This document shows, piece after piece, positions 34,501 to 45,815 of a stretch of DNA of 64,000 nucleotides. The position numbers and the translations under genes are program-made. The notes under the pieces are model-generated. The model worked only from the letters and a program-made list of their open reading frames with translations, was not told where the DNA came from and ran no database searches. Position 1 is the first letter of the stretch, and the number at the start of each line of letters is the position of its first letter. The stretch lies in contig UYJD01000011.1 of NCBI GenBank assembly GCA_900618795.1, positions 62,001 to 126,000 of the forward strand, written 5' to 3'. Source of the stretch: Cyanodermella asteris. Taxonomy: Eukaryota > Ascomycota > Lecanoromycetes > Ostropales > Stictidaceae.

Positions 34501-37500
34501 TCCGCTGTGCGACAGGCCGGTGTCAAGATCTCTCAAACCGATCCTCGTGGCAGGTTACGTCGACCCAGGACGCAGGCGAAATCGATGCAAACATCGGCTC
34601 TGTAGCTGGTGATGCATGGGACTGGCTCCGTACCCGGGTACATGGGTGTGTCAACGTTGCCAGCCCATGGGTCGCGAGCTCGCGACTCGCTAGTGACGGT
34701 AGCAATTGGCCAACGCAGCAGCGCCGAGGCCCGTTGGCTTGCTTCCCCGACCAGCAAAGCAAAGCTACATGGGCTTGAGGAGCTGGCGCCAGAATTATGT
34801 GAGAATACGGGCAAAGATCACAGGCTGGCCATCACTACCATCTCCGGTACATACGCTGGTAGAGCACTCCTGTTGTCATTCAGAAGGGGTTCGTGTTGAC
34901 GGTAGGGCCAAATGCTGCCGTTGATGAGCCATGGCCGATTGTGTGCTATGAGTTTGTTGATGAGTTTCCACGGAGATGGTGTAGAACCCAAAATTTGGAT
35001 GATGAAGGTGACGATGATTCTCCCGATCAGTATGTAGTGTCGTCAAGACCGGGCCTACTTTGGATGACCAGCGGCAGGTGGTCGGCGTGGTCAAGCTCGA
35101 ATACCGAGTGGATGGAGAAGCGACCCTGATCGGGCAGCCTCTAGCCCGTCTGAGCATGACCAGGATCCTGGTTGATCATAGCGCACACATGTGAATCTCT
35201 GACGTGGGATGCGTGGACACTGCACCGACGAACTGGGAGGTGTGTAGGACATGGAGGAGTCGCTAGCGGGTGAGCCAAAGCATTGGGACGTGATGAGCTG
35301 CTAAGTCTTTTCCTGCTCCGAGCCGGCGAGGTTTTGTGGGCACTTTGTGACCAGGGGCAAGGCGACTTTTCCGCCGGCATACAAGCACACGGCAAAGGCA
35401 TGCGGCACGACGGTCTCTGGCGACATGCAAAGGGGGAACGGAAGGATGGCCACGATATGGAGAGCAGCAAGTGGATGGAAAAGGCGGCTCGTGTACGCAG
35501 GCAAACAGGCAAGGTTTTCAGTGAGCCTCGATGACAGCAAGCAAGGCCGCGCTTGCCTCGACAGAATTTATCATTCGTTGCTCAGTCGCGGCCCACGGTA
35601 TCTGCTAGGTACGACGTGAGGGAAGGCGCTCCCCGCTCAGTGACCCGGCCCTCTCGTTTGTCGAATATAGTAGTAGTAGTAGTAGTAAGGTAGTAGGTAG
35701 TTGACTGCCTCTGTTGCGCCTGCCGTGCACGACACTGCAGACGACCCAGCAATGCAGGTGCAGCTAGAACAAGGGAATGGATCGTGACAGCCGCGTGGAT
35801 CTACATTTGCACTGCGTTGGATGCAGCCTCTTTCGCAAGCTGTGAGATATGAGTTAGCTTGCTGTAGTCGCATGCTGGTCCTTGCTATAACGATGGACCT
35901 CTTCGACTCATGTCAAAGCTCAGAATCAGTGGCGCACCATCTTCGCCGCCTCGGCTTATCTTGCATTCTCGGCTGCTTAGCTCGATGGAAATCATGTCCT
36001 ATCTCTATGTACAATCATCAACCTGTAGATGAGCCTTCACGCTAGGCTAGTCAGGGATGAGTAGGCTCGGATGTCCTCTACTGTTCATTGACATGGTGCG
36101 GTCAATCTTGCCCTTTCTGGCTGGTACAAGCGGCCTGCTGTTAAGCATCTTATGTGGTCAAGCTGCGATGCCACCCTGGGCGGATCCGGTGCTGGGCCTA
36201 CCAGCTACCTATCTGTTTTGACGCCTATCCAACTTTCGAAAAGCTGCAGAGAAGAAACAGTCACGTCACGATCCTGAGCTGCCATACGTATGTTGGTATG
36301 GCTACCCCGGACCCGCAATAAATATGTGGCAGGTTATTGTCACTGGGCGGCGCTAAATATGACCAACACCAGTTGTTGATGATCCGAGATGAAGCCAGTG
36401 TTTCTACCTGAACATATCCTCACGTTCGGTTCATGCCGCGTCACTCTTCTTTCCGTCAACGACGGATCGGAATGAGGTAAGACCTCTGATGAGCACTGGT
36501 CGGGGCCGGTCTTCGCTTGCATCAACTCCATCCCGCGGCATCCTCTGCCCTCGAGCCGGATTCTAGTTGGCTAGCAGCGCCCTGTTAGCCTGCATATTAA
36601 TGGTTCATGCCGTCAGACTTCGTTTCCGTGTGGCGGAGGTGCAGGCGGTCCAACAGCCCAGACCACATTCTTCCGCTGTTCAACCGTTGCGCCGGGACGA
36701 GACAGATATATGATTGCTCGTATCTGCTCTGAGCCCCCTGATTACTTCGTCTCATCGTCCCTGACTCCGAATAAGATTGTTGTCATCATGCCGCGCATAT
36801 TATCGGGCAGTCCGTTTTGCGAGGTCCTGATCTGAACGCAAGCATTATGAGATCTTACCTTGGCAGCTTCGCGCGAGACTTATCAGCCTAACCAACATTT
36901 TAAACGAGTCTGGCGTTGAAATCCATCGCTCCGATTGCGACAAGGGTGGAACAAGCATTAGTGCACCGACTACGGTAGCTGCGGTGCCGGCCGGTCGCTG
37001 ATTATCATGCTTATGCCTTTCAAATTCCCATATCTGGACATTTAGCCCAGAATGTACGTAATGATCATTACAATATCGCAGAAATGCGTCCAAGTGCCTT
37101 GCATTAGCTTGGAGTGTGATAATTGGGATATCACGTCCCACACATCGAATGGAAGACTGAGAACAAACCCCGGAAACTTTTATCATCTCGTGCATGATGC
37201 ATCCCGGCGGGGCCGCATTGTTCCAACAGGATGGATCGGGGCAGGTTCATATTGGTAAGGCCAGACTTGAGGTCCTGCAGTGGTTGTCGGATACAAAAGG
37301 TAAGCATATATGCTGGCTTTAAACAATGGAAAGATCACTGGTATCGATTTCAGGCTTCTCAGAGAACAATACATACAGACGGTCTCTTTCGAAAGAATTG
37401 AAATTGAGCAGGGATTGAGGTGCTAGATGCTGTGTGTATCAAGTTTGTTCGAACGTTAAATTGTGAACGAAATTCGAGGACTAACAGATCGCTGGGTTGG

Positions 37501-37691
37501 CAGGGCGCTGGGTTGGCTGTTACGCAAAGCTTTCTGGATCTCAACTGTAGCTGCTTTCTATTGCGGAGCCGGCAAGGTAGCGCAAACTGAGCTACTCAGA
37601 AGGATCATTATGCTAGTACGGCAGAGAATATTGGGCGTTTGCAGGTCGGCAACCCTACTTGATTCCACACGGTCGGTGTCAGAATTCATGC
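31595..37691. other. 6.1-kb gene-poor stretch
   Basis: No reading frame here is supported by motifs, signal peptides or splice continuity. The longest, 33612-34106 on the plus strand (164 codons) and 34317-34778 (153 codons), have no recognisable features. A TAG-triplet microsatellite lies at 35668-35687. I see no tRNA-like box pairs and no terminal repeats. Base composition looks like that of the neighbours, so this does not look like a heavily mutated repeat block. Confidence 0.5.
35668..35687. repeat. (TAG)n microsatellite
   Basis: About seven perfect TAG triplets, followed by a degenerate AAGGTAGTAGG extension. Confidence 0.9.
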
Positions 37692-39164
37692 TCAGAACTT
37701 TCGCTTCTTCTTTGGTGGGGCTTTCTTCTTCTCTTCCAGCTCACGTTTCAGCTCGAGTCGTCGTCGCTCTGCTTTATGTTCGTCTGTTTGGGGCGTACTT
37801 GTGTTGGCTTGCTTTGGGTCGGCTCGGGAAGCCTTGACGGCGGGTTCGGTACCACTTGAAGGCTCTTGGGATGCGCCCGTCGCCGTCTCGCGTGGCTTGG
37901 CTTCGTCCTTTATCGTACTGACGCCTCCAATCTTTCCTAGCTTCCTGCTTGTCCTTGCAGCTGGAGATGAGGGAGGATGAACTCCGGACTCCTGGACAAA
38001 GCTTTCGGGTACTGGCGATGGAGAAGGTGATGGTGCGTCTATGGGAGGGATGGTTCTTTTCCCAGGCACGTCTAATCGTTTCCGACCGTTGGGCAGTGGT
38101 TTTGGGGAAGCCTGGACTGGTGCCATGGGTTGAGGCTGTGGAGCTGGATCCTCGCTGTCAAGATCCATCTCATCCTGGTCGCCGTCGTCCGTAGTCGACA
38201 TCTCGTGGGGTAAAACCTGTCTGATTTGTGGCTGCGAATCTTTGACCTGTACACGCGAAACCGAAGGGGTTCTATACTGAATCTTGGGGTGGTCTTGAAC
38301 CTGGAACTCATCGTCATCATTATCTGCCTGCAGAGTTTTCTGCTCAAGTAATGGTCGCACATCTGATAGGTTGGGCGAAGAGATGATAACCTCGCGCCCT
38401 TCTGGAGCGAGCTTGGTCCACCAGTGGTCCGGCGTTTTCCATTTTGCTGCCAGTTCTGAATTTCCCAGGTCGGCAAACACGCTTTCAAAAAGGTCTGCAC
38501 TTTGCGAAACTGGCGGTTGATTCGCCGTCTGAAGCCAGTGGGTCTCATCAAAAGGACGCAGGGCAGGGACTGTGCGAAAAAGAGCCTCTCGAGCCGCGAC
38601 CTTGGATCCCTTCCCCGCGTGTGGGCCAGGAAAGACGTTGGTGAGATCGGTTCCGGTATTTTCGAGCTTGTCCGATAAGCGTGAGATCACGCGGTCTTTG
38701 TCATGCACCTGTTTGAGAAGTTCCTTCACTTGGCTTTGAGCCGTCGAGCTGCGCTCGAACGCGGGTAAAAGCAATTGCTGAAATAGGACGTCACTCGGTT
38801 GGTGCTTCAGGTCCAAACGCCAGATCAAGGTTCCCAACGACGAAGGGAGCTTTACCTGAAGCTCGAGGATCAAGCCAGTCTCATTTGATGCTGGAATGAG
38901 GTTCCTTGTGGTGTCATTCTTGCCCAGAACAGCAGACTGGATGTTGCTTAGAAGTAGCTGGAGCTGGCTAGCACCTTCACTTGGGTCGATGCTGGTCTCT
39001 TCATGAAGCGCACGTTTGATGATACTCCTTCGATCCAATGATTCCTGCCAGATGTGGACCAAGTCTGTTACAAAGACGCTGTATTCTGTAGCTGTGAACG
39101 CCGGTTTGACAAGCAGTGTTGGCTGTATTTCGTCTCCCGCGGTCAGAACGACCCAACCGACCAT
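37692..39164 (-). CDS. Non-homologous end-joining factor XLF/Nej1
   Basis: One exon encoding 490 residues. The N-terminal head (about 1-140) carries LLVKPAFTATEYSVFVTDL, WQESLDRRSIIKRA and TSIDPSEGASQLQLLL, all typical of fungal XLF/Nej1 heads. Next comes a coiled coil (about 145-180) with HDKDRVISRLSDKLENTGTDL and the conserved NVFPGP. The C-terminal 300 residues are disordered and acidic to Pro/Ser-rich. They end in a lysine/arginine-rich tail, KKAPPKKKRKF, which fits the Ku-binding motif that ends XLF proteins. XLF works in the nucleus with Ku, XRCC4/Lif1 and DNA ligase IV to join broken ends. The gene is divergent from the coiled-coil gene at 39457, with about 290 bp between the starts. 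Confidence 0.92.
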   Translation of the reverse strand: MVGWVVLTAGDEIQPTLLVKPAFTATEYSVFVTDLVHIWQESLDRRSIIKRALHEETSIDPSEGASQLQLLLSNIQSAVLGKNDTTRNLIPASNETGLILELQVKLPSSLGTLIWRLDLKHQPSDVLFQQLLLPAFERSSTAQSQVKELLKQVHDKDRVISRLSDKLENTGTDLTNVFPGPHAGKGSKVAAREALFRTVPALRPFDETHWLQTANQPPVSQSADLFESVFADLGNSELAAKWKTPDHWWTKLAPEGREVIISSPNLSDVRPLLEQKTLQADNDDDEFQVQDHPKIQYRTPSVSRVQVKDSQPQIRQVLPHEMSTTDDGDQDEMDLDSEDPAPQPQPMAPVQASPKPLPNGRKRLDVPGKRTIPPIDAPSPSPSPVPESFVQESGVHPPSSPAARTSRKLGKIGGVSTIKDEAKPRETATGASQEPSSGTEPAVKASRADPKQANTSTPQTDEHKAERRRLELKRELEEKKKAPPKKKRKF

Positions 39165-39456
39165 TATGGACCACGAGCACGCTTGATATGGTAGCTGGCT
39201 CTCTTCATGCTCATTCTTCTAATGGCGAACAGCGGAAGGGCAAAAATCGCTAGCATGTACAGTGCTTCCAGTACTAGCTCTAAAGTGCAACAGTGCTGCC
39301 TCCCGGAGCCTGCCGGGGCATGCGGCTGAGATCACGGTGCAGCTGACTAAGCAGTGGCCTGAGCTCTCGGCGCGGCCTTCTCTTTGCCGTTCTCGCCGAC
39401 CTGCGATTTTGCCCTCTTCATCCTCCCCACAGCATTTCCCAAATTCTCGTCTCGCG
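39165..39456. promoter_or_regulatory. Divergent promoter region
   Basis: The two start codons are 292 bp apart and point away from each other, so both promoters must lie here, possibly shared. I see no clear TATA box. Confidence 0.55.
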
Positions 39457-40957
39457 ATGCAGGCATCAGAAGAGACCCGGGAACAACTGCTTACAGATCT
39501 TGTTGCAGGTTTTGACAGTCTCCTAGAGAATGTCGACATATTACGAGCTCGAAACACCGATCTGCGAAAGCAGCTTGATGGGCTGCGCAAAAAGGTACGT
39601 ATTCTTCATTTTTCCTCATTACCGCCCCCCTCTGCCTTTGAAAAGATGAGTACACTTAGCTCTAGACCTGAACTGCTTCTGCAGACTTGATGTCTAAAAC
39701 GTTTCACTTTGACCTGATCATATTGCCCACCCTGTCATTAGTCATCGCACCTTCCTGCTCTGAACGTGCGCAACTGACTGCAGACAGAATCTAGTTACAC
39801 CAGCGGCCACCGAAGATGGCAAGCCACGCTCGCGCAGTCGCAGTGGGACTCGGGATCAGGAGCTGGGATCCGTTGGTGATGATACACTCCCTTTGGAAAG
39901 CCGTGCTGTTCGCCGTGCCCGAGAAATCTCCCATTCCTGGCATGAGAGCAGAAAGCCTAAAACAGGGCCCAAAGCCCCATCCTTCATAGAAATGCCAGAG
40001 GGCCATCCCCAAGTCAACGAGCAAGACTTCACCACACCTGGCGCAACTCCTGGTCGTCTCGGCTGCCCCTTCGCCGCCATGATGACAGAGAAGAAGAAGA
40101 ATCAAAAGCCTCTTACAGCTTCGTCTGCTGTCAAAGAGGATCCTATAGCGGCCGAGTTCCACACAAATGATATGAGCTCTCCGCCACCGTCGGTGTCTGG
40201 TTCGATGGCAAAATGTCCTATCCGCTTCCTAGGCCAGCACAAGCCGGAGGAAGTTGCCCAATATTTCGAGAACCACAAGCATGAGATTCCTCGCAGCCAT
40301 GAGGTCTGTATCAAGCGGTACCAGAGTAATGAACAGAGTATCCGTCAACTCGATGCGAAATATGGCAGTCTGGTGAACATGATTCAAGGCTTGGGCCAGA
40401 AACACAAGTCCATGCTCCCCGAGGGCGCCTCTGGCGCAAGTGGGCGATCGGTCAATCGTGCTGGGGATAGTCAAATTCTCAGTGAAAAGGACGCTGCCAA
40501 GATCAAGCAATGGGCGGGCAACGTAGCCAGTGATTCAGCCATAGAGACCCCCGTTTTGGAGCCACCAGACCAAGACGCAGTTGGTGCAAAACAGACAGAA
40601 GGAGAGAGATCGTCCCGCTTCGAGAAGGACCTACGAGACGTCCGACTGGGAGAGAGTCCCAGCCGCCCGTGGGGAATACAGGTGCCTGCAGGCAACGAGG
40701 ACGAGCAAGAGCACAAAGGATCTGAAGCTGCGGATGTCGGAGGCCGCGCTTCAAGGAGCAACGCCTCGTCACTCCACAATCCACAAACCGGTCCGCATGA
40801 GCAACACAGCAAGGCCGGAAGAAATGTGCGATTGACGAGTAAATCGACTGCGCAAAAGCCGACCATGGTCTTCAATGGCCCGGTATTCTTTGGCTACTCT
40901 GCTGATGAGATGGCTCGGCTGCTCAAAGAGATTCCACAACTCCAGCCCTCATCATGA
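39457..40957 (+). CDS. Conserved ascomycete protein with N-terminal coiled coil, unknown function
   Basis: Two exons (39457-39594 and 39788-40957) are joined by a 193-nt intron with a GTACGT donor, a CTGAC branch and a GACAG acceptor, giving about 435 residues. Residues 1-46 form a coiled coil (LLENVDILRARNTDLRKQL). A basic, Ser-rich linker follows. Around residues 165-225 lies a block that looks strongly constrained, CPIRFLGQHKPEEVAQYF then IPRSHEVCIKRYQSNEQSIR and LDAKYGSLVNMIQGLGQKH. Before it is a smaller motif, GCPFAAM. The C-terminus ends with VFFGYSADEMARLLKEI. I recall similar uncharacterised proteins in other ascomycetes, but I cannot name a function. The two Cys-Pro motifs flanking acidic residues are worth noting. 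Confidence 0.8.
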
Positions 40958-41976
40958 CCCTCGACTTGACAGGCTACCATGTGCGGGTTGACGAGACACG
41001 GATTATTGATGTCGACCCGCCACAGCGCGACTTATGACTCTGTATGACTTTGCGTGCAATTTTGAGCGCTTGATAGCTTTATTTGATACCCAGAACTACC
41101 ATCATGTACGACACTAAATGGCAGAATCCAGTTTCTCCGACCCAAAGACCTGACCGGCCGCCTGAATGACCTCGCGTGAAGATGCCAATAAGCCGCTAGT
41201 GTTACGTCAGTGCAGTGTCGCAAGCATGTTTTTTGCACACCGGCACGTTGATCGGTCTCTGACGATTGGTGGCCGCTCTGCTCTTTTGGGTAAAGTGCCA
41301 ACGTGTCAAACTTGGTACACGGGAACGCGGAATGGAGGTGTGCAACAAACATCCCTGCGACAGTACATTGTGGACTCTGAGATGCTTCTAGAACAAAGTC
41401 CGCGAGCAGATGGATCATGCCGGCCGTTATGACCAGGTACGGGTCGCATAGATGTTGAAGCCTCTGTCAGAACATGGCCCAGTGGTTTCGACTTCAGCGT
41501 CAAGGTGCGCCGGCTATTTCTCAGATAACGCGCAAGAGATTCCATGGACCTATGCTCCGTCCGCAGCCATAATAAGCCTAGCGCACAAATCGTACACAAA
41601 TGACGACACCCTCTTGCCAGACTTGGACTAGGTAGATAGTCCTCGAGGCGGAGAGCCTGGCAGAGCCTCAAAGCCTATCTGCCCCTGTCGTCGCGACCTA
41701 CGTATGTACTCCCGTATCGCGCGCGGTGGGCACGATAACGCAATCATGAGGTGACATGTGCAAATGGACGATCTCAATTATCACTCTAGTGAATGTAACG
41801 CAGTCCCACCTTGCCAGGGCTCGGATAGGTTCAGCCTTGGTGGCCAAGGATCGCATCTCCTCTAGACTACCCATCTCCTGCAATTCTCTGCGATCGATGC
41901 AGACACATCCACCGCCTTGTCTGAGTATGAAACTGCTTCCAGCTCGTAAACATCGAAAGTACGTTGCCCCATAACC
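40958..41976. other. Intergenic, no supported gene
   Basis: Only short overlapping frames on both strands (41032-41418 and 41306-41671 minus) without motifs. Confidence 0.5.
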
Positions 41977-42388
41977 GCTCTCCTTCTCCCTAATCGCTCA
42001 TAGCGGGTAAGTTCAAGAACATACGGTCTGGTCCGCGTCGGGTCTCGACTGCTTGGTTCCGAACTTCTCCAAAAAGAAGCTTTGACGCCGGATAAACCTT
42101 CTTTATACTTTCTCGAACTATCTTGTGGAGTGGTTTCCCTCGGGTCAGAGAACGCAACGGATGCCGCAGCCCGATAAGAGCTCTCCTTCTCCGATTGCTC
42201 GTGGCAGATGTTGAGTTCGATCAATCAAGAAGGAAGAAAGGTCTGGTGCGGGGTTCGACTGTCAGGCTGTGAGTTTTTCCAAAAGAAACTTTAACGTCTG
42301 ATAAACCTTCTTTGTATTCTTCCGAACTATCTTGGAACGCCCCCGTCCCCGGGCCAGAGGAGGCGACAGTCGCTTCAATCGCGGACAC
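41977..42388. repeat. Diverged tandem duplication, two units of about 205 bp
   Basis: Unit 1 runs from about 41977 to 42179 and unit 2 from about 42180 to 42388. Shared stretches include GCTCTCCTTCTCC (41977 and 42180), GGTCTGGT, and GATAAACCTTCTTT (42091 and 42300), followed by CGAACTATCTTG. The period is about 203-209 bp with small indels and many substitutions. On the minus strand both units stay open and read related peptides (DSSRKYKEGLSGVKASF versus DSSEEYKEGLSDVKVSF). The array ends about 120 bp before the aspartic protease start, so it lies in that promoter region. Confidence 0.8.
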
Positions 42389-42411
42389 TGAACCCGACGC
42401 GCACAAAGTCC

Positions 42412-42418
42412 TATATAA
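42412..42418 (+). promoter_or_regulatory. TATA box of the aspartic protease gene
   Basis: TATATAA stands 92 bp before the start codon at 42510, a usual distance for a fungal core promoter. The leader downstream is pyrimidine/CA-rich and has no ATG before the start. Confidence 0.6.
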
Positions 42419-42509
42419 TGCTGTCTATTTTCCCACGGAGAACTAAGACCTTCTCATCACATTTGTTTCCTCAAGCGAGCACACATCGAGATCAAAGACC
42501 GCCATCAAG

Positions 42510-43786
42510 ATGATCAGAGCAGCAGTTCTCTTGGCTTCGGCTTCTTTGACAATCGCAACTCCTCTCGATGCACAGCTCGCACGCCGTGGTGGGTTCTCAG
42601 TTCAACAGGTTGCACGCCCTGTCTCCAAGACCACGACGAACCCTTACGAGATCATTCTCCGCGCATACAGCAAATATGCTGCGGCAGGTGCTTCGCCACC
42701 ACAGGAACTCGTTGATGCAGCTAAGCAGCAGGGTTCCGTCTCTGTTGCACCAATTGCAGGAGATGCAGCATACGTAGCGCCTGTGACTGTCGGTGGCCAG
42801 CAGCTGCATCTCGATTTTGATACCGGTTCTTCAGACTTGTAAGAATATACCCGCACCTGTGCCTTATCGAACTGGATCCTAATCTACACCTTTCAAGCTG
42901 GGTATTTTCCACCCTGGCTCCAGATAACCAGACCCAGGGCCACAGCATATATGACCCTTCCAAATCTGCCGACTCCAAGAGCCTCAATGGTTCAACGTGG
43001 AGCATCGGCTACGGAGATGGTTCAAGCGCCGCGGGCGTCGTCTTTTCCGATAAGGTTGTTGTCGGTGGTGTGACCGCTACGTCTCAAGCTGTCGAAGCCG
43101 CCACTACCATTGCCCAACAGTTCACTGCGGACACTAGCATCGACGGCTTAGTTGGTCTCTCCTTTAGCAGTCTCAACACTGTTAAACCGACCAGGCAGAC
43201 AACCTTTTTCGACACTGTTGCTGGCAGCTTGAGCTCTCGTCTCTTCACCGTCGACCTCAAAGCTGGCCGCCCAGGTTCCTACGATTTCGGATATATCGAC
43301 AAGTCCAAGTATACCGGCCGCACCGTTTCCGCCCCCGTTGATAACAGTACCGGCTTCTGGGTGTTCAAAGCCGGCGCCACGTTTTCCGGTAGCAACACGA
43401 CAAGTCTAGGTGATATTGGTACAGCCGTTGCGGACACAGGCACGTCGATCAATTACGTACCCGTTGGGCTTGTTATAGCGTATTGGTCAACGGTTCCAAG
43501 TGCCCTGGTCTACGAACTTTCGTCCGTCATCGTTCCCTGCAACGCCACCCTGCCGGACTGGCATGTCAGGATCTCGGACCACACTTTCACTGTTCCAGGC
43601 AAGTACATGATGTTTGCTCCGGTAAACACATTCAATTCAGTTGAATACTGCCTGGGCGCGCTGCAGCCGACGTACAGCCTGCCATTTAACATCCTCGGGG
43701 ACACGTTCCTCAAGAGTGTATTTGCGGTGTTCGATCAGACCCAGGCAAAGCCCAAGTTGGGATTTGCAGAGAAGAAATTACTTTGA
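42510..43786 (+). CDS. Secreted pepsin-like aspartic protease (A1 family)
   Basis: Two exons (42510-42838 and 42898-43786) are joined by a 59-nt intron with a GTAAGA donor, a CTAATC branch and an AAG acceptor, giving about 405 residues. A signal peptide (MIRAAVLLASASLTIATP) and a propeptide precede the mature chain. The first catalytic motif is FDTGSSDFWVF, split by the intron; the second is VADTGTSINYV near residue 290. Between them are the flap-region SIGYGDGSSAAG and DGLVGLSF, and near the C-terminus are a cysteine pair and the FNILGDTFLKSVFAVFD strand typical of the family. This matches the aspergillopepsin/penicillopepsin group, which digests protein outside the cell at acid pH. The gene looks intact. 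Its promoter carries a TATA box and a diverged tandem repeat. Confidence 0.93.
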
Positions 43787-44553
43787 GCGTTGCTTGGCTG
43801 CTGGAGGACACAATGCCCGACATGGGGAGGTTGTCGGGTTTCGAGCAAGTCTGACGTCCTTCTCGTCAAGCATCTGCTCCTCTTTTCACCGTCTTCCCCA
43901 GGGCTAGGCTGAATTGAAGGCATGTGAGAGCTCGTGCGCTCCATCCGTGGTCGGGACCTGATGCAGGAAAAGTATGCATACTTGGTTGGTGTCTTTGCTC
44001 ATAGGGTGGCATTCTGGCGGGCGACTTTTATATGAAAATGAAGTGATATTATACCGAGTTCTGCATGTTCGCCCGGACATCCCAACGATCTAGCTTCCCT
44101 GTTGACAACGACCCATGTGAATGAGCAGGTGATGGGTTTAGGACCATTGGCCCTCATGCCATCGCAAACTTGGCCTGAAGAGCCTGTCCCGAAACACAGT
44201 TCGCTCCGCAAGACTCATGGTAATGCCACCAACAATCCCCAGCGGTGCGGGGGCCGGACTACATATCAGATACGGTTGAGAACAGTCTTGAACCCTTCCC
44301 CATGCGCTCTTTGTTGTGATGCGGACCTTGTGTACCTATTTCCAGCCAATATTTTCTTCAGCTCTTCAATTCTTACAAGCATCATGTGCATCAGTCCTTC
44401 GAATCATTGTATTCGCTGATCCTCGACATTTTGGCTCACGACATTTTGGTTTGGGGTTGGCTTCTTTCTCTTGGTTGTTTTTGTGTTTTGTTGTCTTGGT
44501 TCAATGTTGTGGTACGCTTCTGCGGCCGGTACCGAAGATCCTGGCCGACAACG
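43787..44553. other. Intergenic, no supported gene
   Basis: Short frames only. The first 150 bases are likely the 3' untranslated region of the protease. Confidence 0.45.
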
Positions 44554-44700
44554 ATCCTTTTCTTCGAGATGGATGTTGAAGAAATCCAAGCGTGTATATA
44601 GCCAGTCTCTCTTTGTACACCCAAGAACATCGTGTTGCTCTAAAAGTTGATTCTTCCAGTTCACTGGGCGACGAACCTTGGTGCCACACCAAAGACATTG
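44554..44700 (-). pseudogene. Possible relic of a fungal C2H2 zinc-finger gene
   Basis: A minus-strand frame of 182 codons (44952-44404) contains a stretch with two cysteine/histidine clusters: CLWCG, then an H and a C, then YTRLDFFNIHLEEK. The spacing recalls the C-x2-C...H...C pattern followed by the FxRxDHxxxHL finger of fungal regulators. The rest of the frame has no likeness to such factors, and the last finger lacks its usual final histidine. I take it as a decayed fragment, with low confidence; chance likeness is possible. Confidence 0.25.
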
Positions 44701-45130
44701 TCCAGGAGTTTCATCCACATGGTCAGTTCTTGTTCTTGGCTCCAAGTCCTCTCGGCATACTGTTGTAAGCAATAAAGGCTCGAGCAACATTCTGAATCGC
44801 AGCGCACGACCAGAATTCCAAAACCCCGATCGTAGCGGAGTCGAGCTCTCAATCGTGAATAGAGTCCTCGTGCGTTGTAGCTTGGTGTGTCTTACTGCAA
44901 TGTCTGCGACTCTGCTTATATTTTTCATCTGATTCGTACTCTGGACTGTCACCAGTCTAAACGTTCGTGGCTTCAGACACCCGGTTGTCTTGGATAGTGG
45001 GCAGATGTGGATCGCTTACTAAGCCGGATCCGGTTGATGAAACAGCGAGATCGAGTTAGGCTATATGTGTTACGTTATTGTAGACATTTTCCGGATCTAG
45101 GATCTTACGCCTAACTTCTTATCCCGCGCC

Positions 45131-45270
45131 AATAATACTTAAGTAGCTACAACAATCGAATAAGGACAATTTTTGTAATATGATTAATTTAGATAGCGAT
45201 AATTAAATTGAAATGAAACTTATTTAAAATTAGCTACTTCATGTCACGTAAATAATTATTAATGTTAAGC
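45131..45270. other. AT-rich island
   Basis: About 140 bp dominated by TAAT, ATTA and TTAAA words inside otherwise GC-balanced DNA. It is flanked by CGGATCTAGG on the left and GGCGCTCGGATCCGGG on the right. It holds no gene. It could be a remnant of a repeat changed by C-to-T mutation (RIP), but it is too short to prove this. Confidence 0.5.
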
Positions 45271-45699
45271 GTCGTTATATCCGTCTTAGGCGCTCGGGCC
45301 TGGGTCGGCGCTCGGATCCGGGTAAATTACGATACCCGCATAAAGCGGCGGGTCCCGCATATGCTAGATCGAGGGTGTTTGAACCAGCTCTATTATTGTA
45401 AGCGTCATGAGATACCTTCATTCAGGCTAATACGCTTCTCACCCTGGCCGTGCACGCCAGCTGCGTGAATTTCTTCTGTTGAAGAGAACAACCACTCATG
45501 TTCCACCTGCTGAGATACCTCTTTGTGCTGAAATTTTGGTGAAGCCCATCCGCCTGAGACAGCGCACCGTTGATCTGTTTGAGGCCATTCACTGGCTCGT
45601 TCCACCCTGGACTCACCACGGGTGCATCCAGGGCAGAGAAACGGACGTGAAGGTGAACACCAATGTCATCCAAAACTCACTCCTTCTACCTACGTCGGC

Positions 45700-45706
45700 T
45701 ATAAAA
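45700..45706 (+). promoter_or_regulatory. TATA box of the F-box gene
   Basis: TATAAAA lies 110 bp before the start codon at 45816. Confidence 0.55.
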
Positions 45707-45815
45707 GCATCTCGATGTCTTCCTTCTCACAACACCCTACTTCCCACCTCCGCACGGCTTCCAGAGGGTAGAACCTCGTTGACACAACCCAAGGTCATAT
45801 TCGAATACGATCACA

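Noticed and set aside
42031-42060. tRNA-like T-arm (GGTCTCGACTG)
   Set aside because: No matching A box, acceptor stem or anticodon arm could be drawn.
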